Made by a program: the position numbers and the translations under genes. From NCBI GenBank assembly GCA_026413225.1, contig CM048552.1, positions 204,365,553 through 204,429,552 on the forward strand: a DNA stretch of 64,000 nt, written 5' to 3'. The notes beneath the pieces are model-generated. The model saw nothing but the letters and a program-made list of their open reading frames with translations, searched no databases and was not told the origin of the DNA. The DNA is from Otis tarda. Taxonomy: Eukaryota > Chordata > Aves > Otidiformes > Otididae. The first letter of the stretch is position 1, and every line of letters starts with the position of its first letter. Of this stretch, positions 25,639 through 38,162 are shown piece after piece.

Positions 25639-28600
25639 CATCTTGCAGAACTGGCTCTCATGATGCTGCATTCCTTAATAGCTGGGAAAGAGAGCAGAGC
25701 AACGTATAGCAGAAAGTGTCCGTCCATATTACTGGGTATTAGTAACCACTTTTAAAGGCCTAATCTATGTAAAAATGTTTTTGCTCCACCATCAGCAACT
25801 TCTCAGCAAAGGCAGGAATTTCCCACGGTTGACATGCCCTGAGCAAACAGAGGAGCTGAAACAAAGAGCTGGATAATTAGCTCTGAGGGGAGGCGTTCCC
25901 GCGCCGCCTCGTTCAGCTGCGATGGGGCTCGCCGGAGTGACCTGGAAAACAGAACTAACTTTAAAAGTGCAGAGGGTGAGGGTTTTACTTGTGCCTTTTT
26001 AATTTTAAACAGTGCTGCCAGTGACTTTACAGCTTCATGCAAAGGTGGGCAGACAAACTGAAGTATGAAAGGAGCCTTATTAAAACACGCCATACATTAT
26101 GTATGAACTTGAACTCCTCCTGACCTTTGTCGTCCTGGATCCGCCCCAATCCATAAACAGCTTGGGCCAAATTTTGTGCTGCTGCAGTAATTTGAATAAA
26201 ATCACAATCTGTTATTTTCATGACAGTACCCCCACTTAAGAAATCTCAGGGTACCATTTACTACAAAGATGCGTATCTCAGAAACGTACCTGAATAATGT
26301 CGCTGCATGTAAACATCTGTCTGTAGCTACAACTCCACTCTAAACCAGAGCACAGCCCCCTCCCAAATAAGCTGTGAGCATTTCTTTGCTGCCACTCGCT
26401 AGAAAAAGTATATTTAGAATGGCAAATGTATAATTGCAGTTAGAGCTGGTTGAAATATTCAGCATGAATATATGATCTAGCACATCAAACTGTTTCTTGA
26501 ACTGCAGGTTCTTTAATTTGATCTTGATTATTGCAAAAAGCTCATATCTAGCATTGGATATATATATATATTTCTTTTTTTTTACTGAACAGACTGAGCC
26601 GCAAGGTTGTTTGCAGGCTTTGCAGCTCAGCTGTTTGCTTCTCCTGGCGTATGACAGGTCACCTGGCTCTCAAGTTGTTGCTTCTCCTCTCTGATTCTCA
26701 GCCTCACACCCATCCTAAGTCAGAAACGTCATATTAAATATTCTGGTTTCTGTGCAAAGTATCTTCATTAATATGCAAACAGACATTTGATGTAAGGTAG
26801 GTAGCCAACTTCTCCTCGGAGCTGCTGAGAGCCCTCCAAAGCTGTTCCTCCCCAGTCCGGCATCTGCGGTCCCAATTCCATGGACCAGGAGTGGGTAAAG
26901 TGAGTGTTTCCTGCCTAATTTGCTCAGGAGTGATCAAACCCGAACCCCTCTCACAGCCTCATGCCCTTGGCACAAGGTCAGCCCCCGAGGAGGATCCAGC
27001 CCTCTAACACAGATGGAGAGGCAGCTCCGTCCGAAGCGGAGTCAGCGTGGCTGGACTGGACGTCCCTTCTCCAGGTGAGCGAGCGGCTGTAAGCCTGCCA
27101 AATGCAAGGCTTGCCTTTTCTCCACCAGCACTGTGTGTGGACTCATTGATGAGTCTCCTCGGCTATAAATACATCTCTGAAGGGCAGATGTTTGCTGGGT
27201 AGGGGCCTAAGAAAGTTAAAGAGGAGACGGGACGGACTGGGATGGATTTCACAGGTGTTTTAGGCCAAATCTTCCCAGTGAGTCAGGAGCTGGTCAGCAA
27301 AGTCGTGTCGTCAGTGCAGGAAGAGTTTTTGCCCCAGACCTCGTCCCCCAAAAGAGAGGCAGTGGCTACAGGAGGGAAAGAGAGAACTACTGACTTGTGT
27401 TATCCGGAGACAACAGGAGGAATTCTTTAAGACGCTTCTGAAAATTCAATTAAATTGGAAGCACCTTTTATGTAGAAATCATTTTAATGTAAATGAAGGA
27501 TATTTGGCAAGTTCTAACCTTCTGAGATACTGATTGATTCTTTAATTTTTCTGAGTGAATTAAAAACATTTCAGTGGTGAAGCGTAAAAGGTAATCTGTG
27601 AGTTTGTGCGTTATGAAGTGTAACCTATGAAAACAAAATATAAAGTGTCTCTGGAAATAACCATCACAACTGTGATAACTGCTGGCAATGGCTGTAATTC
27701 CCAGTAGCTGTCTGTACTCAGCTTTACATGAAATTGATTTGACTTTGCATTTACTTTTCCATCAGGGCTCAGGTGATTTGAATCCAGGCTCAAATTAAGT
27801 TTGGTTTCCCCTGTTAAGATGAAGCAATGTATCGAATGCCTAAGGGAGAAGAGCAGAAGGGAGTTGGAAAGTGCTTTGTTCAAACTTTTAATTATTTTAC
27901 CTCATTCATAGTCTGGGTGGCACAATGATCTGTCTTTATTTGATCACAGCAAACTTTCAGCGCACTAGTTTTTTTTTGCTCTAGCCGGCACACCGCTTAC
28001 ACAGCACGGCGTTTTTTTTCCCACGACGCTCACAGGTGGGAGCTCTCCTCCCCACGCTTTGTAGCTAGAAGCTGAAAGAAAAAAAAAAATTACCCAAGTG
28101 CTCATTTCTTTGCCTGCAGACCCAGATCCTGAAGCATCGTGGCAGCTCTCAGCTTCTACACCAACACCACTGCAGGCTTGCTTAAAAGTCTTCGCACAGT
28201 AGAAAGCAGCGTTTCTTGGACCTCCCAGCTACTGAGCTTCTGCTGAGAAAAAAACCCGTAAATTTTTCTTACACATTTCCAATGAATAATTCAGCTCTGT
28301 GTAACACCCATGAACACATCAGGTTTTTCTTTTGGGGGGTTTCGTCCCAACCTCGATTGCCTTGCTGAACAACTCACAGTGCTCGCTACCCTCGCAGCTT
28401 CACGAAGTGTACGACTTTTGGAGGACTCCAAGGGCTGTCCTCACCCTGCCCGTGGCTTCGCGGGGGAGCTCGATGGCAGGACATGGCTTGTCCTCGTGTC
28501 TCCATCGGGCTGAAATTGTTCTGAGAACAGCCCTCCTTTGGCACAGTTCGGGAAACTGCATTCAGAAGGTAAAGCACAAGCAAGGAGACAGAGGTTGGCT

Positions 28601-31600
28601 CTAATCAAGGGAGATCCAGATGACACCCCAGTGAGTGGGCATCGTGCATCCACCACCCCTTTCTTACTTGGGAAAGGAGACGGGCAAGCAGCTCCTCCAG
28701 TCTCTGCTCCCTGTGAGGAGAGCAGTGCTGGAGGAGAGTGAGAAGGTCTCATGGAGGGGCATAGACAGCCACCACACCCCAGGCACCCCTCACTCCTCTG
28801 CATCTGGCAGCAAAGACGGGAACAGGCCGCATTCAGACACTGGCTGTGTTAGAGGGACCTCTGAATGTGGCTCCTTCTTTGCCACTGGTACAGCTTCCCA
28901 TTGACTTTGCAGCAGCATCCATCTTTGGCACGGTGAGGAGGGGTCGTTCACTCTGGCTAAGCTGGACCTCAGCGCCAGCCTCCCTGAGCTCTGCCCATCC
29001 TTTTGTGAAGCAGGAGTGAAGCCAGAGCCAGGCAGAAGATAATACACCCAGGCCCTCCAAGGGCAGGAGGAGTCCTAATCATCCAAACTATTTTTGGAGG
29101 GATCTTTCAGCTTTATCCCACTTCACCCCTCTGAAGCTGGAGAGTAGAGCCAAACACCCAGAGGGAGAAAAGAGGATAAAAGGATTTTTCTTCCTAAGAG
29201 GAGGAGGGTCCGTTGTCAGAGTCACAGACGGAAGATCAAAAAGAGCTACACAAAGCAGAGGGGCAGGCTCTTTCAGTCCGGAGGAATGAATTGCGAGCCA
29301 GCGAAATACCTTAATAACCCATCTCTAAGCCCCACACATCTGTTAATTACATCCCACTGAACTAATATTGCGCCAGCATGTCTTGTTAATGCATCAGAAA
29401 CCAGAGCTGCATCTTTAAATTTTGGGGATCTGTGATGAATTTGTCGAGGGAAAGCCTAGCAGCTGTGCAAGAGGGACTCAGTAGGTGTCCCAGATACGGT
29501 GGCAAAAGGACCCGAGCAAGGGACTGAGCCACCAGTGCCACTTTCTCTCACCCAGGAAAGCACTGGTGAGAAGCTACGTGCAAAATCTGCTCAGCTCTGC
29601 TGCCCCGAACAGCTTCTATCTGCACGATTTCTGCGTGCGTATGCGGCTAGTCCGCAAGGATGTCAGCCCCGCAATCAGTATGGTTTTCATCAACAGGAAC
29701 AAAGACATGTGAACAGCTACTGGCAAGCGGCCAAAACTGGTCTCCATCACATTTTTCACAGTCATTTTGAATATGACCTCGAGAAGACCTGTTTGTTTTG
29801 CCATAAAAGGCGAAGGGTCTAATCCCAGGCAGTTTTTGTGCTGATGCTTCTAGTTTTGCTGGCATAAAAGCTTCTGCCTGAAGGCATTAGTAGAGAAAAG
29901 GGAGTCAAGATTGGTTATGTCCTGGGTCTTTACAGGATAAAAGGAGGAAAAAATTACACATAGACCCAAGAAGGAGGTGTGGCACTTAACACATCAACAC
30001 CTGCTAATAAATGCTACCAGGGCTTAGATACTAGAAATGTGTGTGTTTGTGAGCATGTCTGGTGACAAGAGAAAAGCAGGGTAATTTATTAAGTGGTGAC
30101 TACGGCAGAACCGACTACTCTGTGCCACTGGAGAAAGTGAGAATTACACGAGGCACAGTTCTTGCCACTTGCTACATGGGACATGCTTGGGAACTCCCTC
30201 CCAGCTGAGAGGTATGCGTTGTTCCTGAAATGATGATGCTCAATAGCTAACACACAGTTCAGAAACAGTTAAATACAGTAGATTAGGTCAACAGGCCCTC
30301 TGCTGCAGTCAAGAAGGACTGGTCCTCAAAGGATGCCCTCTTAGCTCACAAGCAAGGATCGTTGACACACATTTTTGTCAGCTGCATCCCTGACTTACTG
30401 AGTGTCCTGGAAATCCGCTTTACCTGGGTGTGTGATTTTTTCCCTTTCCTACTTTTTTTCCTGTTCAAGAAGTAAGCTCTTTAGAATTTATATCTAGCAC
30501 AAGATCTGTGAACTTCTACAAGACAAATAAGCAAAGCCTATGGTTCAGTGCCAAGTGAGAAGTCCCTCCCCTAAAGGGAAATTGCAAGACATTGCAAGAC
30601 CCATTTTTGTAAAGACGTCATAGGCTACATCAGCAAAAAGTTTGCTTGCCCATGGTGATGGAGTAAACATCAACTAACTCTACAGATTATCTACACAATG
30701 AGATAAAGTATATTCTATTTTGTATTCATGCACTTATCTTACACATGAGCTGGACAAGTCAAAGGTTTTCTGGGTTGAACTAATTCTGGTTGAACTGTTC
30801 TTACAGTGTTGAGTTACACCAGAAGACGAGCACCAAAAAAGCAGAAGAAACTATGTAGAAAGCTGTAAACAAGTCTTCAGAGGGAGAAAGTGCAAGTTGG
30901 GGAGGCCAGTATGCAATGGCTGGTATTGGAAAGTAAGCATACGGCAGTACATATCCAGTGAATATTGGATTCGTTGTCCGGGAAAAGTTAATCCTTGTGA
31001 AGGTATTTCCTCCTACCAGTGCCAAGATCAAGGAACGCTGGAGATACTGGTTGCAGAAGTTCCAGTTGTATAAGATAGACCTTGATGGAGGTTTGTTTTA
31101 CCTAGCACACTGCCCTTTTTGAAAGATGTTCCCCCTGTTTTCTTTCATGGATGACTATTAGGTTGTGCTAGTCCTGTCTGTCCATCACAGGTACTTGGTC
31201 TTTTTCCTTTGTATCATCCATGCTGCTGTTTCTTAAATTTCTTTAAGGATACTTAGTGTTCACGTGAACTGAATGACTACACACAAACTGTTGTAAAAGG
31301 TATTTTAATAAGTGAAAAGATAATACACCTACAGAACTGGAAACACCGTTGCTATGCTGAAAAGCTAACGCACATTCCTTTAGCACCCTTCAAGAAATGT
31401 CTTTGTTTAGACAATAACTTATGCAGAAAATTAACTCACCTAGAATTATGCTGGACAAATAATATTCTGCTGCTTTATTTTCTATTATAGCATATACAAT
31501 TTTTTTTTTTGAGATCTTTGGAGTTATAGAGTTCCTGAAATACTCAATGTATCTTAATTTGACTCTGAAAGGGGTAAGTGGAATGACCTGGTTAAGACTC

Positions 31601-31799
31601 AGTTGCCCTGATTTTGACTGAAGGGAAATAGAGGACAGGACATGCTACAGGACATGAGACAGCCAGTCAGCCCTCATTAGCCCTTGGCTGTAGAAATGGA
31701 GGAGTCTCAGCTAAGATTAGGGAAGTTATGTTCCTCCTGTATCTGTAGATATCTGATTATTCCTGGAATAGCATGTCAGGTCTAGGTTCCTCCTTTCAT
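25639..31799. other. Non-coding stretch with two CpG-dense pockets
   Basis: No gene is recognised. Eight CpG dinucleotides fall within 25893-25934, and a second CpG-rich patch lies at about 28379-28475; both are unusual for this CpG-poor window. A weak GGGCCAAATTTTG-type MITE-like segment lies at about 26163-26212. A TA microsatellite (about 26559-26571) precedes a T run. Stop-poor overlapping frames at 28.3-29.05 kb reflect local GC content rather than a gene. Confidence 0.55.
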
Positions 31800-32292
31800 C
31801 TTGTAGCATTAAAAGTTGGAGAGAACTCAAAGAACCACAGGCACGATCGAAGGTCTGGAAAACATGCTTTTCAGTGGGATTCAAAGACGTTGGTCTATTT
31901 ACCTTGAGTATGAGGTAGGACTTTGGTCACTGTTCATAAGAGTTTGCATAAGGAACAATAATCTGACAACAAAGAGGTTTTATACCCTCATAGACATAGG
32001 CATAACCAGGTCCAATGGCTGGAAGTTGCAGCTGGGGAAATCTATATTAGAAATAAGTCATGATATGTCAATGTTGAGTGATAGTAGCCACCAAAATTGC
32101 TTATTGAGGCTTCTGATGGAAAATCCATTAGCCACTAGTTTCTTTAAAGCCAACACTAATACTTCAAAACTAGATATCCTCCAGGCTAAGCACAGATTCT
32201 GGACCTGGAGCAGATGCTAAGTGAGAAGAAAGTGCTAAGCAGGTGATCTAAGCCGTGGAAGTAGTTTCTTCTGATCTCAAAATGTAATGAAC
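31800..32292 (+). mobile_element. Ancient CR1/L3-like LINE 3' portion
   Basis: In order, the sequence has AAAAGTTGGAGAGAACTC, AGGTCTGGAAAACATGC, TCCAATGGCTGGAAGTTGCA, AGAAATAAG, a GAAAATCCATTAGCC block, and a final TAAGCAGGTGATCTAAG and TTTCTTCTGATCTCAAAAT block. This is the end of ORF2 and the 3'UTR of an L3-like CR1 LINE in sense orientation, a group active early in amniote history. The 134-codon open frame at 31816-32220 lies wholly inside it and includes an NGWKLQLGKSILEIS stretch resembling the CR1 C-terminal NGWKL motif, so it is a LINE remnant rather than a gene. Substitutions are many and no active 3' end remains. Confidence 0.8.
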
Positions 32293-35200
32293 ATTACATG
32301 TTGAAGTTCTGTGCTCCAGAGATGCATTCACCATAGTATGGGCGCATGTGGATCATCTGCATCCTGCTCCTCCACCTCCTTCCCCTAAATTGTTTCATAT
32401 CAGCTGTTTCACTTGCACAAATTTTCCTTGCCTTTGCTCTTCCTTCTTCTCCCTCCTAACTTTTGAACAAACTCCAGAAGCATTTGACATACATAATACA
32501 AACATTTTAGATCTTTGACCTTAATAATGACTGTTGTGTTAACAGGTGCAGGAATTGCTATGAGAGAAAAAAAATCTGTTAGTTATATAATTTTTTTGAA
32601 GAGAAACTCACACGTTCAGGGTGAGACCCATCTGCCCTATATCAGACACAAGGGTGAGATGACTTCAACACCAGAAGTGCCTGTTTACCAGTGTCGGATC
32701 TCCTGAGCTCCTGGAGGGACCAGCGACCAGTCCCGCCAACATATCCCCATACATCCGTGGACCATCGCTTTCAGGCATCTGATGCAACCTCTGGGTGCTC
32801 GTTGGTGTTCCTGGGACCTCACATGTAAGGCAACCTAAAGAGCTTGTAGTGGGCTGGAAGGAGTTTTGGGGCCTTTCCCTAGTGCTGTTGCTGACTCAAG
32901 GTGCTGTGGGAGACTGTTATAATCTCTCTGTGCTTCGTTTTGCCAAATATCAGCAGGCATTTTCAACCCCTGGTACGCAAGTTGCTCTATGAGTAACAAA
33001 ACAGACTGTTATGGAACCAAATCTGTCCGTGGTCTCATTGTTCACCAGGGACTGCTGCCTTGCTGAAGCTGATTACAGCTCCATAGCCCTCTTAATGGGA
33101 TTTCTTTTTCCTTCTCTTATTCTACTAATCTCTCGGCTAATTTGCTTGCAGGTACTATAATGTGAATTCTGCTGCACAAGTCAGAGCCGTCAATAATGTG
33201 AGAGAAAATACCAAGGTTCCCACTGCGGGGTGTTTTGTGTGGATGAGGTTTCCAGCTCCATGCCGTACACGCTGAGGCGCAGGTTGCTACACTGAAGGAA
33301 CTGCACACAGTGACATAACTGACCAAGCACTCACCCTCCAAAAATCTTCTCCTGGAATGAGAAAACCCACTGTGATTGCTGTAGCTGTACTCAGGGCAAA
33401 GGCCCATCAATTAAAGGCTGCTTCTCCTTCTTTCCTCAACCTCTCCATTGCTTCGTCTGACTGCTTGCCCTCTGTGTTGGAGTGAAACTGGTCCTTACTC
33501 TCCCAGGTCTGGAGTCTGGGCCTGGCCTGGCTGGTTGCTGTAACTGCTGCGGGAGGTGGCAGCTCCGCCAGCATGGAGAAACCCCATGGGGATTTCGACT
33601 GTGCTCCGGCACATCTCTTCTTTACGTGTACGAGCTGCGATTGGAAAAACACAATTAGGACAACTCAGTGACCCTAGGTTTCCATGTATGAGGCCAAGGG
33701 CACATCCTGATGTACAGGTCATTCTCACTGACAAGTTTTAAGTCCTTGCTCCAAAATATGACTGCATTTGGGTTTGTTTTTGTTTTTGTTTTTTTTTTCC
33801 TAAGAAAACAGCCAGAAGCAATGTATTTTTCCTTTCTCAGCCATTCTGGCTCAAGTTAACCCCTACACAGCTGTAGAAATCAGCCCAGAATAGATATGCA
33901 GAACAGGAAGCCCAAACAGTTAAACTTGGATCGTTGTATAAATAGCTGCAGACAGGGATTTGTAAGACAATCATCATGATAACGATGCCCTGCACAGCCA
34001 GATGATAGACAGGAACCCAGTAACCTCTGAAATGCAAGAACAACTCCGCAGCTTGCTACAGCTGCACTGGTTTATAGACCACAGTTATTCAACCGATGAG
34101 GGCATTTTGTTGTATTACATTATATTTTATTGTATTATATTAATTCTACTAAGGATTATTTGGCTGTTTAAAAGAACGAAGTCTCACAAGAGCCTTGGTC
34201 TCTTGCAGAGAGCCATATGAAAATCTCCTGATAAATAACAGTTGCTGAGAGGAATTGCTCAGCCTACATGCTGCCTCGTACAGAAATGATCATCCCCAGA
34301 AAGATTTTAAGAAATCAGGATACAGCCTCAGAAAAAGCAGCAGGAGGGATGGAGGAGTGGGGGGAATGGTGTACGGAGGCTGGAAACTTCTGCCGAGCAA
34401 TTACTGTGCAACTGTTCGCCTGAGTCACGTGAGTTTTCTTTAAATATTTGCAGCATCAGGGCCTGGGTTGGTAACTGGAATATTAACGTAGTGCACCAGC
34501 ACCTTCTAAACGGGTGCCTAAAATCTCCCAGGGCTCTTCCTGCCTGTGATCCTTCTCCTTCCCTCTCCCAGCCATCTCCAAGCCACCCAGTGGTACCAGG
34601 TCATTTTTAAGGGGGAGGGGGAGGCTCATCTGGAAAACTGCTGCACATTTATAATAAGACCATCTATTAGACCAGTGCAGGATGGAATTGAAAACATATG
34701 GTGCCCTGGGAGCAGCTGCTTCTTTTTTTAGGCCTCTTGTGCCCTTCAGAAATGTCAAGATAGCGGAATGAAAATGTCAGGAAACTGCAATATGCTTACT
34801 CTAAAGGCTTCCCATTGGTGATGTATTTATGAAGCTGTTGGCAATTTGATTCACACCGAGTGTAAAAGACCAAGTTTTAAAGACCCCATTAACAGAGCAG
34901 TCTGCTAAAACCAGTCCTCCTGATCTGCACCTTGGTGGGACCTTCCGCTGCTTGGACACAGATCCCCAGGCACCTCAGGAGAAAGCCCCCACCCCTGTAG
35001 TGGTGGTTTGATGCTACTTGCTTGCAGGGGTCTAGAGGAATGTCCCCACACTTTTGCTGCTGTGGCTGGAGAGCCAGGTATCCCAGGCTTTACTGTGGTG
35101 GTGAGCTGCTGCAGTGGGTGGACAGTCCCATGGGATTCGTATGCAGTCCTGGGTGTGGAAAAGACAATAAATGTGATCAAAAAAAGCAGCTGTCTGGTAG

Positions 35201-38157
35201 TCTCTGCCCACCCTGTGCCAGCACTGGGACAATGCTGTGGGACTGTTTCAGTTCACCAGTGAGCGTGCAGCCACATGGACCAGTTACTGGTGTCTCAAAA
35301 GTTCTCCTAATGTTTTGTGTTTGGAGGTTTAGCTGGAGCTTCCTTAGGGCTGATTGCTTTTTAAAGGCTCAAATGTCAGCATCAGTGTGGTACGGTAACG
35401 GCACAGCAGATCCCACAGACTATACAGGGCCAAGCAGGAGAGGAGCAACCAAGCGCCATTCCCTCCCAGGACAAAAAAAACACTTCCCTGCAAAACCTTT
35501 CAAGAGACTGACCTTACGGAGTATGCACCAACAGCAGGGGCCTGAAAACAGCCCATAGGAGCTGCCAGGAAGCTGAATTGTCTCTGGTACAAGGCAGACT
35601 AAAGCTACAGGGCTGCTTTTGAAGCCGATTGCAAATACGACCTGCTGCTGTTTCAGATGCAAAGCCCTGGCTGTATTCCAGCAGCAGTGACTCGACCGTG
35701 CTGGAGCTGAGCTGCGTCGGAGGTCACCTCTCGGGAATCTCTTCCCAGTTCCCTTCCAGCTTCATGGAGATCAGATCAGAGCCCTCAGGTCATCAGTTGG
35801 TGGCTTTAATATCCCCAGGCAAGCCCCAGGGGAAGAAACAAGGGACTCGGGATCATGGTGTCCTCCCAGCTTTAGGAGGACAGGAGCAGTGAGCTGGGTG
35901 GCTGTGCTGGACTGCCTGCACCACGGGGCAGCAGTAGCATCTCTTTTCCTTGCTTATGGCCAATGACACAGTCCAACAGAGAGAAGAGAGGAAGAGGTTT
36001 CCAGAAGGAGGTTGGAAGACACGATGGAAATATTTCAGTCAAGCTTCTCAGGGTTTTAAATAAATCAGACTTATCAAACGTAGCGGTTTGGTTGGGCTGG
36101 TTTTTTTTTCATTTTTGACAAAAATTTCTGGCAAGGAGCATGGAGCTCTGACCATATTGCAATTCTTGGTATGGGCTGTATGAGAGGAAAAGGATGTGGG
36201 AGGTCTTGGAACAGAGGAGGGCTGAGCAAAACAGATATGCCCTGCTTCTGAGCCCAGAGTCTGGGATATGAAGTGGAAAAGTGGTAAAGTGCGGACAGAT
36301 TACAGAAGGCCAAGAAGCTGGACCATTTCCAGAACAGGGCTGAGAGAGCTGAGTCAAGGAGCTTACCCCATGAGCAAGGAGCTCAGCACCGCTGACATGC
36401 CAGCAGGATGGGCTCAGCAGGTTACATCCCATCTCTAGCTCACACACACGTGAGGGATCTTCCTTCTACTTCAGTTCCTCGTGCTAGGAGTAATAGCCCT
36501 GAGATGGACATTTTCCCCACAGCAAGTGGATTTGGACAACTTGTTTGCAGGTTGAGGATGTGCTGCCAGCAGATCTAGGGCCATGCAGGTCCCACTCCAG
36601 ACCCTCTTCTACGAGAGAGGCAGAAAATCCTCATTTTGGAGCACAGGGTATGAGATACTGGGCAAAAGGTGAACAGCCACACAGGCGAGGACAGCAACTC
36701 AGGATAGTTTTGGTCCTGCCTCTAAACCCTAGTGTGCAGCTCACGTTTCTCCTAGCTGCTCTCCTCCCTTCTGCGTGCCCCTGCTAGCAGGGGGAAAGAC
36801 CATGCTGGAACTCATATGGCAGAAGAGGGTAATAAAATAAACACCGATGTAGGCAGAACAGACAAGCAAAGCAGGGAGCAGAAGACAAAAAATGCATAGA
36901 AACATGATATTGAAGAGAAAATAGGAAGGACTGCAGGAACAAAAAGAGATATCACAAACTCCTGGAGAAGATTAGCATGTGAGCAATGGTACATAAAAAT
37001 TCAAACAATCCACACTTCTGCTTGCAGGGACAGTCTCTGCTGGTCTTTCACATATTTGTGTCTCTTCTTCCACCTCAGAACCAGTCCACGCATTTCCAAA
37101 TGCAAAAATCCTTTCTGCTGGCTGTAGGTGGGGGGTAATATGCTTCGTTTCAAACACCTTGGGCTCCATGCAGTCCTCTGTGGAGCAGAGAAGGAGATGT
37201 TAGGGAAGGATAGATGGTAGTGGTGGGAATGAAGAGCTCACGCTGAAGATGAGAAATGATAATGAAAAAGAAGAAGGATACAAAGAAAGAAATTGTCTGA
37301 AATCCAACCAGCTCTTGGGGCATGCTCAGACCTATATGGATGTCTGTGGGTACTGGGTCTTACATAAATTTGAATATGAGAAATACCAGTGAGGAATGCA
37401 GTGACTGATATCCCTTATTCCCATGGCCCAGGCAAGGGATGGAGCATCTCCTGCCTACAAAGCAGTTCGATCTGGACCCACTGTGTTTGTGTGCTCGCTC
37501 CATTGCCCGAGACAGATAAGACAGTAATTAATCTTCCCCTTGCAGCTGTAGACTCCACCAGTGATCCCAGTCAGCTGTTGTGAGGTCCCACTAACACAGA
37601 TTTCTGTGCACAAGGAAAAGAAATTTGGCCCATGACTTGGGGATTGTGTGGTTCGGAGCAAGGTTGAGGAGGTGGTGGGTTTTATTCTTGGTTTTGCTGT
37701 TGGTTTGTAGCCAGATGGCCATTGGCCCTCAGAAAAATCCTCTCCTTGGGTTAAATTGGCAGGATAACCAGGGCAAATTATTTGAGGGTGACGTTTAGAA
37801 AGTCACTACAGAGAAGTAGGATTTTGCATTCTCCTTCAGAAGATATTTCAGTTGTTTCAGTGAGACATCATGCCAGACACCCTTCAACCTTCAACAAAGG
37901 CTAGGGTAGTTCGGATGATTGGCTTGGGGGCCAAATGCGTTGCACAGGGCAATTCTGGGGGAGATGCAGCCACCAGCTATGGATCTGTTGGCTGGTAGCA
38001 CTGCCCTGGGTTGAAAGGGTTGTTGTCAGATGGCCCACGGCATTGCAAGGCAGCTCTACACCCAAGCATGTCCCTTAGTGTTGAGCAGCCCAGATGGGAG
38101 CAGAGAGAAAAAGTCTTGCACATAGATCTGGAGAAAATCATTCCCGGTTTGCTCCTG
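32293..38157. other. Non-coding stretch
   Basis: No gene or dispersed repeat is recognised. An ATT-rich imperfect repeat of about 20-bp units lies at 34110-34150, a T run at 33788-33798 and a T run at 36101-36109. The longest frame (178 codons at 35022, plus strand) overlaps frames in other phases and on the other strand and shows no domain. Confidence 0.55.
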
Positions 38158-38162
38158 CCAGC
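38158..38162. repeat. Target-site duplication, left copy (CCAGC)
   Basis: CCAGC immediately precedes the LTR's terminal TG and is repeated exactly at 39126-39130, just after its terminal CA. Five-base duplications are the size expected from ERVL-class integrases. Confidence 0.85.

Noticed and set aside
31816-32220. 134-codon plus-strand frame as a novel gene
   Set aside because: The nucleotide sequence follows an ancient CR1/L3 3' region word for word in several places, so the frame is a transposon remnant.
34602-34624. G-rich stretch as a G-quadruplex
   Set aside because: Only two long G runs are adjacent; four separate G tracts with short loops are not present.
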